Positions 17,355-25,309 of a DNA stretch of 42,342 bases are shown here, piece by piece (position 1 is the first letter of the stretch; every line of letters starts with the position of its first letter). The DNA is taken from positions 1 to 42,342 of the forward strand of contig NZ_MWLK01000022.1 in NCBI RefSeq assembly GCF_002198715.1, given 5' to 3'. The notes beneath the pieces are model-generated. The model made no database searches and was not told the DNA's origin. It saw only the letters and a program-made list of their open reading frames with translations. Made by a program: the position numbers and the translations under genes. Origin of the DNA: Rhodomicrobium sp. R_RK_3. Its GTDB lineage: Bacteria; Pseudomonadota; Alphaproteobacteria; Rhizobiales; Rhodomicrobiaceae.

Positions 17355-17408
17355 CTAGATCACTGTTCATGATTTTGGATTGGATCAATCCAAAATCATC
17401 CGATCTAG
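17355..17408. repeat. Nested perfect palindrome, possible operator
   Basis: ATGATTTTGGATTG (17369-17382) and CAATCCAAAATCAT (17386-17399) are perfect 14-bp arms around GAT. Outside them CTAGATC (17355-17361) and GATCTAG (17402-17408) form a second, 7-bp pair. The sequence is AT-rich in a GC-rich region. It lies upstream of the acyl-CoA-dehydrogenase-like gene, where it could bind a dimeric repressor, but it could equally be an interspersed repeat. Confidence 0.7.
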
Positions 17409-17566
17409 TCTCGCCTTGGGCGCGTTACGGTTTCATGTCGCGGGCGGAGACCCGGTTACGATTGCAATGCTCGCGGGATGATACCGGGACTCCTGGCGCG
17501 CCCAATGGATTGGATCGGCGCAGGGTTCCGCGAGCCTTCTCTGCGGCACGATAGCGCCGCACCCTT

Positions 17567-17673
17567 GAGACCTTTGCAAAACGCCGGCGATCTATTCCGT
17601 CGCCCCGGCCGTTAGAGCCGGGGTCTACTCGCCTATCCGCTTGCCGCAGCAACAGCGGAAATATGATTGGATC
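17567..17673. repeat. Dispersed element GAGACCTTTGCAAAAC, copy A
   Basis: This 107-bp unit matches 42243-42342 nearly throughout: same left end, a hairpin CCCCGGC-CGTTAGA-GCCGGGG, then ACTCGCCT-TCC-CTTGCCGCAGCAA-AGCGGAAATATGATTGG. Differences are single bases plus a short indel after the left end. No transposase or matching inverted end is present, so it looks like a non-coding, MITE-like or REP-like repeat. Its left end resembles the ends of some small transposons, from memory. Confidence 0.8.
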
Positions 17674-17766
17674 CCGGCTCGGCCTGAGGCCGTCTGCCAT
17701 GGGGGAGGGCTTGACGGCGGATCGGGTCAACGGCGCGCGTTGCTTCCGTCTGGTCTGGGCCACGCG

Positions 17767-18330
17767 CTAAAGATCGAACGATTGCTGCGCCGGTTTTGGC
17801 GGGCCCGCCCGGACGCCTTCCAGCTCCAGCATGCGGACCTTGGCGGCCGCGCCGCCTGGAGCCGAGAAGCCGCCGACCTTGCCGCCCGCCGCCAGCACGC
17901 GGTGGCAGGGGATGATGAGCGGCACGGGATTCTTGGCCATCGCCTGGCCGACATCGCGCGCGGCTTCCGGCCCGGCGCCGAGTTGCTTGGCCAGCGCGCC
18001 ATAGGTGGTCGTCTCGCCCCAGCCGACGCGGCGGGCGGCGGCATAGATCTGGCGGAAGAATTCGTCCTGCGCTTCGAGGTCGAGCGCGAGGTGAGAGAAA
18101 TCGACCGCCTCGCCCTCGAAATAGCGCCGCGCGGCGGCGACGGCCTCGAGCACATCCGGCGTCGGCGTGCCGGGCTGCGCGCCGCGCAACCGGCGCAGCA
18201 GATTGCGCTCGGTCGCCTCCGCGCTGCGGGCCGGCAACCGGAAGCGCGTGATGCCGACCCCGTTCCAGGCGATGCCGCAAAAGCCGCCTGCGGTGTCGAA
18301 GATCAGATAATGCTGTTCTGTCTGACCCAT
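17767..18330 (-). CDS. Methylated-DNA-protein-cysteine methyltransferase (first of two)
   Basis: This suicide enzyme takes methyl groups from O6-methylguanine in DNA onto its own cysteine. The 187-residue protein has an N-terminal ribonuclease-like domain and the C-terminal helix-turn-helix domain with the active site IIPCHRVLAAGGKVGGFSAPGG, in which PCHR carries the acceptor cysteine. The upstream GETTTYGALAKQLG region is the DNA-binding helix. I start at the ATG at 18330 (MGQTEQ). ATG at 18348 is possible; further upstream the open frame runs into the interspersed repeat at 18368-18453 and is unlikely to be translated. No strong ribosome binding site is visible. A second, distinct alkyltransferase gene lies just upstream on the same strand. 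Confidence 0.92.
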   Translation of the reverse strand: MGQTEQHYLIFDTAGGFCGIAWNGVGITRFRLPARSAEATERNLLRRLRGAQPGTPTPDVLEAVAAARRYFEGEAVDFSHLALDLEAQDEFFRQIYAAARRVGWGETTTYGALAKQLGAGPEAARDVGQAMAKNPVPLIIPCHRVLAAGGKVGGFSAPGGAAAKVRMLELEGVRAGPPKPAQQSFDL

Positions 18331-18367
18331 GGTTTGAGTACGATCCATTTCAATGAATACTCGTTTT

Positions 18368-18453
18368 CGAAATCCACGCGAAGGCGGAGATCCGGGCTCT
18401 GCCCGACCGCAAATGCTGCGGCGTACTGGATCCCCGCCTTCGCGGGGATTTCG
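18368..18453. repeat. Interspersed palindromic repeat, IPAKAGIQ type, copy 2
   Basis: CGAAATCCACGCGAAGGCGG at the left end is nearly the inverse of CCGCCTTCGCGGGGATTTCG at the right end. Read on the minus strand it gives the string IPAKAGIQYA typical of such elements. It separates the two alkyltransferase genes. Copy 1 is at 77-183. Confidence 0.8.
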
Positions 18454-18496
18454 TCTGAGAGTGAATTGAGCCAAGCAATCCCGCCTCTATTCAATT

Positions 18497-18997
18497 TCAC
18501 GCTGCCGCCGCCGTCTCGCGCCGGCGCTCGAGCGCCAGCAAATACCGCTTGGCCTCGAGGCCGCCGGCAAATCCGGTCAGCGCGCCGCTCGAGCCGATCG
18601 CGCGGTGGCAAGGCGCCAGGATCGAAATCGGGTTCCGTCCGTTCGCCGCGCCCACCGCGCGATAGGCGGTCGGGCGGCCGACCTGCCTGGCTAAATCGGC
18701 ATAGCTGCGCGTTTCGCCAAATGGGATGGTCAGGAGCGCTTCCCAGACCTTCTTCTGGAATTCGGTGCCGATCATGTCGAGCCTGACGGTGAATGCGGTC
18801 CGCTCGCCCCTAAAATATTCGGCCAACTGCTGCTCGGTCTGAAGCAGGATCGCGTGCTCGGGGTCTTCGCGCAGCGCGCCGAGCCGCACCCGCTTCGGAT
18901 CGTCATTCTCCCAGAGGATGGCGGTCAGGCCCTGATCGCTCGCGACCAGTTTCAGCAGGCCGACCGGGGACGGGATGGTTTTGAAGGCATGGGCCAT
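18497..18997 (-). CDS. ogt: Methylated-DNA-protein-cysteine methyltransferase (second, Ogt-like)
   Basis: The 166-residue protein is of Ogt length and repairs O6-alkylguanine by transferring the alkyl group to its cysteine. The N-terminal part TIPSPVGLLKLVASDQGLTAILWEND is the usual Ogt opening. FQKKVWEALLTIPFGETRSYADLA precedes the DNA-binding helix, with the arginine finger in the following AYRAVGAANGRNP. The active site is ILAPCHRAIGSSGALTGFAGG. The ATG at 18997 is preceded by AAGGAG at good spacing. It is clearly different from the alkyltransferase downstream, sharing only family motifs, so the pair is not a recent duplication. Its 5' end is about 95 bp from the end of the ABC ATPase gene. 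Confidence 0.93.
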   Translation of the reverse strand: MAHAFKTIPSPVGLLKLVASDQGLTAILWENDDPKRVRLGALREDPEHAILLQTEQQLAEYFRGERTAFTVRLDMIGTEFQKKVWEALLTIPFGETRSYADLARQVGRPTAYRAVGAANGRNPISILAPCHRAIGSSGALTGFAGGLEAKRYLLALERRRETAAAA

Positions 18998-19091
18998 GGT
19001 CGATCTCCTTTCACCGGGCAGAATCGCGGCTTCACTCCTTATATACGCCTCCTGATCCGGGAAATAACGCCGGCTTTTTGCAAGGCCGGAC

Positions 19092-20807
19092 CTATGAAAG
19101 AGCCGGCGCCGTCTCGCCCTCGACATGCTTCATCGCCGGGACCGGCAGCGGCACGGCGGCGATCAGCTCGCGGGTATAGGTCTCGCGCGGCGCCTCGAAC
19201 ACCTCGCGGCGCGAGCCGATTTCGACGATCTTGCCGGACTTCATCACCGCGACCGAATGCGACATGCGCTCGATGACGGCCATGTCGTGCGAGATGAAGA
19301 GATAGGCCAGCCCTTCGGTCTCCTGCAGCTCCAGCATCAGGTCGAGCACGCGGGCGCGCACGGAGACGTCGAGCGCGGCGACGCTTTCATCGGCGACGAT
19401 GAGCTTCGGGCGCAGCGCCAGGGCGCGGGCGATGCAGATCCGCTGGCGCTGGCCGCCGGAGAATTCATGCGGATAGCGCGAGGCGACATCCGGCATCAGC
19501 CCGACGCGGCGCAGGAGGTCGGCGACGCGGTCGGCGCGGTCGGCCTTGTCGCCGATGCGGTGGATGATCAGCGGCTCGGCGATGGCGGCGCCGACGGTCA
19601 TGCGCGGGTCGAGCGAGGCGTAGGGGTCCTGAAAGATCATCTGCGCCAGGCGGCGGATCGGGCGCATGGCGCCGGGGCCGTGATCGCCGACGACATGGCC
19701 GTCGATGATGACGGTGCCGGTGAAAGGGGTGAGGCCGAGCACGGCCTTGCCGGTCGAGGATTTGCCCGAGCCGCTTTCGCCGACGAGGCCGAGCGTCTTG
19801 CCCGCCATCACGTCGAAGGAGATCGCCTCGACCGCGGCGTGCCCCTGGCCGGCCCGGAACCAGCCGGCGCCGCCGCCATAGCTCACCGTCAGGTCGCGGA
19901 CGGTCAGGATGGGAAAATCCTCCCCCTCGGCCATGGGCGCGCGCGCCTCGCCGGTGACGCGCGGTGGCCCGTCGGTCCCCGCCCGCGCGCCGAGGCGCGG
20001 CACGGCGGCGATCAGCTCGCGCGTATACGCGGCCTGCGGACGCTCGAACACATCGACCGCCCCGCCGATCTCGACGATCCTGCCTTCCTTCATCACCGCG
20101 ACCCGGTCGGCCATCTCCGCGACGACGCCCATATCGTGCGTGATGAGCAGCACCGAGGTGCCGAATTCGCTCTTCAATTCGCGGATCAGCTTCAGGATCT
20201 GCGCCTGCACGGTGACGTCGAGCGCCGTGGTCGGCTCGTCGGCGATCAGCACCTTTGGCTGGCAGGAGAGCGCCATCCCGATCATCACCCGCTGGCGCAT
20301 CCCGCCCGACAGCTCATGCGGATATTGCGACAGCCGCCGCTCGGCCTGCGAGATATGCACCGCGTCGAGCATCTGCAAAGCGCGGGCGCGGGCGGCGCGC
20401 TCGTCCATCGGCTGATGCGTCCTGATCGCCTCGATGAGCTGGGCGCCGATCGACATCACCGGATTGAGCGAGGTCATCGGCTCCTGGAAGATCATGGCGA
20501 TGTCGCCGCCGCGCACCGCGCGCATGGCCCGGTCCGAGAGCCGGGTCAGCTCGGTGCCCGCCAGATCGATGCTGCCCGACACCACCCGCAGCGACGCGCG
20601 CGGCAGCAGCCGCATGATCGACAGCGAGGTGACGGACTTGCCCGAGCCGGACTCGCCGGCAAGGCACAGCGTCTCGCCGGCCTTCAGTGCGAAGCTGACG
20701 CCGTCGAGCACGCGCTTGGCGCCGCGATCGGTCAGGGCGTCGACGGTGAGATCGCTCACCGTCAACAGAGGATGCGAACTCGTCAGGGCGCCCACGGGTC
20801 CGGTCAC
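19092..20807 (-). CDS. Double-ATPase subunit of peptide/nickel-type ABC importer (DppD-DppF fusion)
   Basis: This 571-residue protein joins two complete ABC domains, as in YejF and similar fused oligopeptide importer ATPases. Domain 1 has Walker A GESGSGKS (about residue 53), signature LSGGMRQR and Walker [13 protein letters not shown]. Domain 2 has GESGSGKS (about residue 340), FSGGQRQR and [12 protein letters not shown], with Ser replacing the usual Pro after the catalytic Glu. Each domain ends in the oligopeptide-type tail (around [10 protein letters not shown]). It starts with GTG at 20807, overlapping the formamidase stop by 4 bp (GTGA), so the two are translationally coupled. It powers the importer formed with the permeases at 23539-25309 and the binding protein at 21911. 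It is the last gene of the amide operon. Confidence 0.95.
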   Translation of the reverse strand: MTGPVGALTSSHPLLTVSDLTVDALTDRGAKRVLDGVSFALKAGETLCLAGESGSGKSVTSLSIMRLLPRASLRVVSGSIDLAGTELTRLSDRAMRAVRGGDIAMIFQEPMTSLNPVMSIGAQLIEAIRTHQPMDERAARARALQMLDAVHISQAERRLSQYPHELSGGMRQRVMIGMALSCQPKVLIADEPTTALDVTVQAQILKLIRELKSEFGTSVLLITHDMGVVAEMADRVAVMKEGRIVEIGGAVDVFERPQAAYTRELIAAVPRLGARAGTDGPPRVTGEARAPMAEGEDFPILTVRDLTVSYGGGAGWFRAGQGHAAVEAISFDVMAGKTLGLVGESGSGKSSTGKAVLGLTPFTGTVIIDGHVVGDHGPGAMRPIRRLAQMIFQDPYASLDPRMTVGAAIAEPLIIHRIGDKADRADRVADLLRRVGLMPDVASRYPHEFSGGQRQRICIARALALRPKLIVADESVAALDVSVRARVLDLMLELQETEGLAYLFISHDMAVIERMSHSVAVMKSGKIVEIGSRREVFEAPRETYTRELIAAVPLPVPAMKHVEGETAPALS

Positions 20808-21748
20808 GAAAAGACGATCCTCGGGAAATAGAAGGAGACCACCCAGTTCGGCAGATCGACGACTTCGGAAATCCGGAGGTCGCCGCAGACCGAGCAGAGC
20901 ATATAGGCGTCGACGGCGCTGTAGCCGTGTTCGGCGGTGAGCAGGTCGATCATGCGCATCACCGCCTCGCGGGTGGCGACCATCAGGTCGGGGCCTATGC
21001 CGGTCGTTGCCTCATAGCCCGCGCCGTCGAGATGGCGGCTGACCGGGCCGGGCGTGGTGAAGCGCGGCGAGGCGAGATTGGCGCCCTTGACCAGCTCCAG
21101 CGTTGCCGCGACGTTCATCTGGCTCTCGATGGCCGTGCCGCAGACCTCGCCGTCGCCCTGCGCGGCATGGGTGTCGCCGATGGAGAACAGCGCGCCTTCG
21201 ACTTCGACCGGCAGATAAAGGGTGACGCCCGAGGTCAGGTCGCGGATGTCCATATTGCCGCCCACCCGGCGCGGCGGCACGACGGAATGCAGGCCCGGCT
21301 CGGCGGGCGCGACTCCGATGGTTCCGGCGAATGGCTTGAGCGGCACCTTGCCGCCGGGGCCGAACAGCGACGGCGCCATGCTGGCCGGATCGTATTTCCA
21401 GACATGCAGGGCCGGTTCGGCGAACTGGTCGGCGAGCAGGCCGAAGCCGGGGATGTTGGCGGTCCAGCCGACGCCGGACGGTGTGAATTCGCGGATGGTG
21501 ATCTTCAGCGCGTCGCCCGGCTCGGCACCTTCGACATAGACGGGGCCGGTGACCGGATTGACCTTGCTGAAATCGAGGTCGATGACGTCCTGCAGCGTCG
21601 CATTGGCGCCGATCTGGCCGCCGGAGGAATCCATGCATTCGAACTGGATGGTGGCGCCGGGCTTGGCGACGAGGGCCGGGGCGAAATCGCGGTTCCAGCC
21701 GAAATTATGCTTCGCGCGGTGGATGGTGTAGTCGCAGGCCACGCACAT
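20804..21748 (-). CDS. Acetamidase/formamidase family amidohydrolase (FmdA-like)
   Basis: FmdA-type enzymes hydrolyse formamide, acetamide and related short amides to ammonia and the acid. The 314-residue protein shows the family pattern: HNFGWNRDFAPAL near the N-terminus, a central DLDFSKVNPVTGPVYVEGAEPGDALKI, later GNMDIRDLTSGVTLYLPVEVEGALFSIGD with THAAQGDGEVCGTAIE, which carries the predicted metal/active-site residues, and a C-terminal LTAEHGYSAVDAYMLCSVCGDL. The ATG at 21748 follows GGGAG. It sits inside the operon headed by amiC and amiR, which in Pseudomonas detect short amides. I infer that the enzyme acts on the compound brought in by the operon's importer; the exact amide is unknown. 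Confidence 0.9.
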   Translation of the reverse strand: MCVACDYTIHRAKHNFGWNRDFAPALVAKPGATIQFECMDSSGGQIGANATLQDVIDLDFSKVNPVTGPVYVEGAEPGDALKITIREFTPSGVGWTANIPGFGLLADQFAEPALHVWKYDPASMAPSLFGPGGKVPLKPFAGTIGVAPAEPGLHSVVPPRRVGGNMDIRDLTSGVTLYLPVEVEGALFSIGDTHAAQGDGEVCGTAIESQMNVAATLELVKGANLASPRFTTPGPVSRHLDGAGYEATTGIGPDLMVATREAVMRMIDLLTAEHGYSAVDAYMLCSVCGDLRISEVVDLPNWVVSFYFPRIVFS

Positions 21749-21793
21749 GTGGGCACTCCCTGGGGGTCGGTTTTTTGGACGAGAGGCTTGAGC

Positions 21794-21898
21794 AAGCGGC
21801 CTCACCCTCACCCGGTCGCCCCCGGCGCCCGCCCTCTCCCACGAGGGGAGAGGGCTAAGAGGAGGAATCCACTGCGCCGGGTGAGGGCTAAGCCGCTT
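21794..21898. repeat. Nested palindrome between binding-protein and formamidase genes
   Basis: Three nested pairs: AAGCGGC (21794) with GCCGCTT (21892), CCCTCACCCGG (21805-21815) with CCGGGTGAGGG (21877-21887), and CCCTCTCCC (21832-21840) with GGGAGAGGG (21846-21854). All are perfect. It is related to the element at 4903-5011. In the operon mRNA it would form a long hairpin directly after the binding-protein gene, which could protect that upstream message from 3' decay and reduce read-through. Confidence 0.85.
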
Positions 21899-21910
21899 GT
21901 TCCGCGCTTC

Positions 21911-23509
21911 CTACTTGATGAAAATCGCGTCGTAATTGATCACGCGGGTCGGGTCGACATAGATGTTGCCCGCTCCGCCCATGCGCTTCGACTTGGCCAC
22001 CACGCGGCGCTCGTTGAACACCGGGATCCACGGCGCATCGGCCATGATGTCGGTGAAGATGCCCTTCCAGGCGGCGGCGCGCTCGTCCTTCTTGGCCGGG
22101 TCGGAGATCGAGTCGGCGGCCACGGCGCGCTTGTCCATCGCCTCATTGCAATACCAGCTCCAGTTCCAGCCACCCTGGATCGCGCCGGCGCAGCCGAGGA
22201 TCGGGCCGTAGAAATTGGACGGGTCCGGGAAGTCGGCGATCCAGGCCATGCCGCCCGACCACACCATCGGCGCCTCGCCCTTGGTGCCGCCCGCCGCGAT
22301 CACGTTCGGATTGGCCAGCGCCTTGATCTCGACCTTTACGCCGATGGCGGCCAGATCCTGCTGGATGGCCTGGGCAATGCGCGGGTTCGGATCGGTCGAG
22401 GAGGCATAGAGCACGGTCGAGAAGCCGTCCTTGTGCCCGGCTTCGGCGAGCAGCGCCTTGGCCTTCTTCACATCATAGGCATAGCCTTTGTAGGCCGCAT
22501 TATAGCCCGGCATCAGCGGCGGCAGCACCTGATTGGCGGGCGTGGCGCGGCCATTGACGATGCGGGTGATCTTCTCCTTGTTGATCGCCATGTTGAGCGC
22601 CTGCCGCACCTTCAGGTCGTCGAGCGGCTTCACCTGCGTGTTCAGCGTCACATAGCCGGTCTGGAGCTGCTCGCCATCGATGATGATGTCCTTGGCGTCC
22701 GGGCCGTTCTTGATCTCGAGGAATTTCGCCGGCGGGATGCCGTCGCCCGCGATGTCGACTTCGCCCTTTTGCAGGCGCAGCACGGCGACCAGCGGCTCCT
22801 GGCCGATCTCGACGGTGAAGCCGTCGATCTTGGGCGTGTCCTTGACGTAGAAATTGGGGTTCTTCTCGAAGGTCAGCTTCTGGCCGATCACCCAATCTTT
22901 CAGCACGAAGGCGCCCGAGCCGACCGGCTTCTTGCCGAAATCGGCGCCTGCGGCTTCAACCGCTTCCTTCGGCACCACCGAGGAGAAGTTGATGGCGAGC
23001 ACATGCAGGAAGGTCGCGTCCGGACGCGACAGCTTGAAGATCACGGTGCCGTCGTCGGGCGTTTCGATGCCGGTGATGGTCTCGGCCTTGCCGGCGGAGA
23101 AATCGTCAAAGCCGGCGATGGCGCCGAAGAAGCCCGCGCCCGGCCCTTGCGTCTTGGGATTGACGGCGCGCTCGATGGAATATTTGACGTCGCCCGCCAC
23201 CACATCGCGGCCGTTCGAGAATTTCACGCCCTTGCGCAGCACGAACGTATAGGTCAGGCCGTCAGGCGCGACGGTGAAGCTCTCGGCGAGCGAGGGCACC
23301 AGGGTGTCGGTGCCGGGCGTGTAGTCCATCAGCCGGGAAAACAGGCTCTTGATCATCGACCAGTTCTGCCAGTCATAGCCGATGGCCGGGTCGAGCGTGG
23401 CGATGTCGTCCTTGTAGGTCACGGTGATGGTGCCGCCCGCGGCCAGCGCGGGAAGCGGCAGGAGTGCGATGCACCCCGCCAATGCGGTTCGCTTCAGCCA
23501 GTTCTTCAT
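21911..23509 (-). CDS. Periplasmic binding protein of peptide-type ABC importer (SBP_bac_5)
   Basis: The protein (532 residues) has a signal peptide (LKRTALAGCIALLPLPALAAGG), then the family 5 binding protein pattern: VTYKDDIATLDPAIGYDWQN, LAESFTVAPDGLTYTFVLRKGVKFSNG (a strongly conserved block in DppA/OppA) and YNAAYKGYAYDVKKAKALLAEAG. Such proteins capture dipeptides, oligopeptides, nickel complexes or other small solutes in the periplasm. I use the second of two adjacent ATGs (23509) because AAGGA lies five nt before it. It lies 29 bp downstream of the DppB-like gene, and a large palindrome follows it. The AmiC/AmiR and formamidase context suggests an amide-containing ligand. Confidence 0.93.
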   Translation of the reverse strand: MKNWLKRTALAGCIALLPLPALAAGGTITVTYKDDIATLDPAIGYDWQNWSMIKSLFSRLMDYTPGTDTLVPSLAESFTVAPDGLTYTFVLRKGVKFSNGRDVVAGDVKYSIERAVNPKTQGPGAGFFGAIAGFDDFSAGKAETITGIETPDDGTVIFKLSRPDATFLHVLAINFSSVVPKEAVEAAGADFGKKPVGSGAFVLKDWVIGQKLTFEKNPNFYVKDTPKIDGFTVEIGQEPLVAVLRLQKGEVDIAGDGIPPAKFLEIKNGPDAKDIIIDGEQLQTGYVTLNTQVKPLDDLKVRQALNMAINKEKITRIVNGRATPANQVLPPLMPGYNAAYKGYAYDVKKAKALLAEAGHKDGFSTVLYASSTDPNPRIAQAIQQDLAAIGVKVEIKALANPNVIAAGGTKGEAPMVWSGGMAWIADFPDPSNFYGPILGCAGAIQGGWNWSWYCNEAMDKRAVAADSISDPAKKDERAAAWKGIFTDIMADAPWIPVFNERRVVAKSKRMGGAGNIYVDPTRVINYDAIFIK

Positions 23510-23538
23510 CATGTCCTTCGTCCCCTTCTGCAAAGTTT

Positions 23539-24459
23539 TTACCGGGCGCGGATGCGCGGATCGATCAGCGGCGCGACGAGGTCGGCAATGAGGTTGCCGG
23601 CGACGATCGCGAAGGCGGAGACCAGCGTCACGCCCATGATGATCGGCAGATCCACCTGCTGGATCGCTTGCCAGACGAGCTGGCCGATGCCGGGCCAGCC
23701 GTAGACCGCCTCGACCACGACGACGCCGCTCATGAACTGGCCGATGTCGATGCCGATCATGGCGATGATCGGCAAAAGCGCGTTGGGCAGCGCATGGCGG
23801 AAGATGACGCGGCGCTCGGAAATCCCCTTGGCGCGGGCGGTGCGCACATAATCCTGGTTCAGCACGTCGATCATCGCCGAGCGCACCATGCGGGCGTACC
23901 AGCCCGCGCCGAGCACGCCGAGCGTCAGCGCGGGCAGCACGACATGCGCCGCCGTGCCGAAACCGGACATCGGGAACCAGCCGAGCATCAGCGCGAAGAC
24001 GTAGAGGAGCAAAAGCGCGACGACGAATTGCGGCGCGGAGACGCCGACGAAGCAGGCTGCCATCACCAGCCGGTCGACCGGGCCGCCGCGATTGAGCGCG
24101 GCGATGACGCCGAAGATCAGGCCGAGCGCGACTTCGACGGCAATGCCCGCCGCCATCAGGATAAGCGTGGCAGGCAGCCGCGCCAGAATCAGCGTGACGA
24201 CCTCGGTCTTCTGCGTGTAGGAGCGGCCGAGATTGCCCTGCGCGAGATTGCCCAGATAGTGCAGGAACTGAGTCAGCAGCGGCTGATCGAGGCCGAGCTC
24301 GTGGCGAATGTTGGCGACCGTCTGCGCCGTCGCCGAGCGGCCGGCGAGATTGACCGCCGGATCGGCGGGCAGGAGATAGAGCAGCACGAAGGTGATGGCG
24401 GCGACGCCGAGCAGGATGAGCGCGGAGGCGGCGAGGCGCTGGGCGATGAGTTTGATCAC
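23539..24459 (-). CDS. DppB-like permease of peptide-type ABC importer
   Basis: The 306-residue protein has six membrane segments and the DppB layout. LLYLLPADPAVNLAGRSAT follows the first segment, a long periplasmic loop comes next, and the cytoplasmic EAA loop is RTARAKGISERRVIFRHALPNALLP, which docks with the ATPase. It starts with GTG at 24459, one base after the stop of the DppC-like gene, so translation is probably coupled. It ends close to the binding-protein gene. With the DppC-like protein it forms the membrane channel. Confidence 0.95.
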   Translation of the reverse strand: MIKLIAQRLAASALILLGVAAITFVLLYLLPADPAVNLAGRSATAQTVANIRHELGLDQPLLTQFLHYLGNLAQGNLGRSYTQKTEVVTLILARLPATLILMAAGIAVEVALGLIFGVIAALNRGGPVDRLVMAACFVGVSAPQFVVALLLLYVFALMLGWFPMSGFGTAAHVVLPALTLGVLGAGWYARMVRSAMIDVLNQDYVRTARAKGISERRVIFRHALPNALLPIIAMIGIDIGQFMSGVVVVEAVYGWPGIGQLVWQAIQQVDLPIIMGVTLVSAFAIVAGNLIADLVAPLIDPRIRAR

Positions 24460-24460
24460 C

Positions 24461-25309
24461 TCACATCCTCCCGCGCTGGGTCGGATCGAAGATGTCGCGC
24501 AGGGCGTCGCCGACCAGATTGAAGGAGAGCGCCGTCAGCAGGATGGCGATGCCGGGGAAGAACACCAGCCAGGGCGCGCCCGAGAAGAAACTCTGGCTCT
24601 CGAAGATGATGTTGCCCCAGGACGGCTCCGGCGGCTGCACGCCGATGCCGAGGAAGGACAAGGTCGCCTCCAGCAGCACGGTGGTCGCGATGCCGAGCGT
24701 GCCCCAGACGATGGCGGTCGGCATCAGATGCGGCAGGATATGCAGGAAGATGATGCGGCCATGCCCCGCCCCCAGCGAGCGCTCGGCGAGGATGAAGTCG
24801 CGTTCGACGAGGCCGCGCGTCTCGGTATAGACGATGCGCGCCACCTGCACCCAATTCACCATGGCGATGACCATGGCGACGATCCACAGGCTCGGCCGGA
24901 AGATCGCCGCCAGCACGATGGCGAGCAGGAGCGCCGGGAAGGCCATCATCAGGTCGGTGAAGCGCATCATGGCATTGCCGACGGCGCCGCGCAGATAGCC
25001 GGCGGTCATGCCGACGAACAGGCCTATGGCGACCGCCGTGCCATTGGCGACGAGGCCGATGATGAGCGAGGTGCGCGCGCCGTAGAGCAGGCGCGAGAGG
25101 AGGTCGCGGCCGAGCGCGTCGGTGCCGAGCAGATAGGTGGCGTCGGGCGGGATCGGCGCGCCTTCGAGCGTCAGGCCGTCGAAAAGCTGCTCGCTGGGCG
25201 AAAACGGCGCCAGGAGCGGCGCGCCGATGGCGGCGACGACGACCGTCAGCACCACGGCGAGGCCGAACAGGGCGGTCGGGCGGCGGGCGATTTCGCGCAG
25301 CACCCGCAT
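24461..25309 (-). CDS. DppC-like permease of peptide-type ABC importer
   Basis: The 282-residue membrane protein is the second permease. It has a DppC-type N-terminal segment (FGLAVVLTVVVAAIGAPLLAPF), then HLLGTDxxGRD-like YLLGTDALGRDLLSRLLYGAR, typical of this subunit, and the EAA loop ERDFILAERSLGAGHGRIIFLHILPHLMP. The ATG at 25309 overlaps the amiR stop by one base (TGATG), so translation is coupled to the regulator gene. A longer open frame extends upstream within amiR in another frame but is not coding. Confidence 0.94.
   Translation of the reverse strand: MRVLREIARRPTALFGLAVVLTVVVAAIGAPLLAPFSPSEQLFDGLTLEGAPIPPDATYLLGTDALGRDLLSRLLYGARTSLIIGLVANGTAVAIGLFVGMTAGYLRGAVGNAMMRFTDLMMAFPALLLAIVLAAIFRPSLWIVAMVIAMVNWVQVARIVYTETRGLVERDFILAERSLGAGHGRIIFLHILPHLMPTAIVWGTLGIATTVLLEATLSFLGIGVQPPEPSWGNIIFESQSFFSGAPWLVFFPGIAILLTALSFNLVGDALRDIFDPTQRGRM

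Larger units (their letters stand above)
17219..17766. other. Gene-free stretch with a palindrome and a dispersed repeat
   Basis: No gene is supported here. The stretch holds the nested palindrome at 17355-17408 and the first copy of the GAGACCTTTGCAAAAC element at 17567-17673. Both neighbours are minus-strand genes, so the region is the 3' side of the alkyltransferase gene and the promoter side of the acyl-CoA-dehydrogenase-like gene. Confidence 0.6.

Noticed and set aside
17567-17673. Dispersed repeat as an insertion sequence
   Set aside because: No transposase frame and no matching inverted right end found in the window, so I call it only a repeat.
20927-23704. A very long plus-strand open frame (over 900 codons) opposite the formamidase and binding-protein genes
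   Set aside because: It mirrors two genes with full family motifs. In GC-rich DNA the antisense frame often lacks stops; its translation is rich in Asp, Gly, Arg, His and has no recognisable domain.
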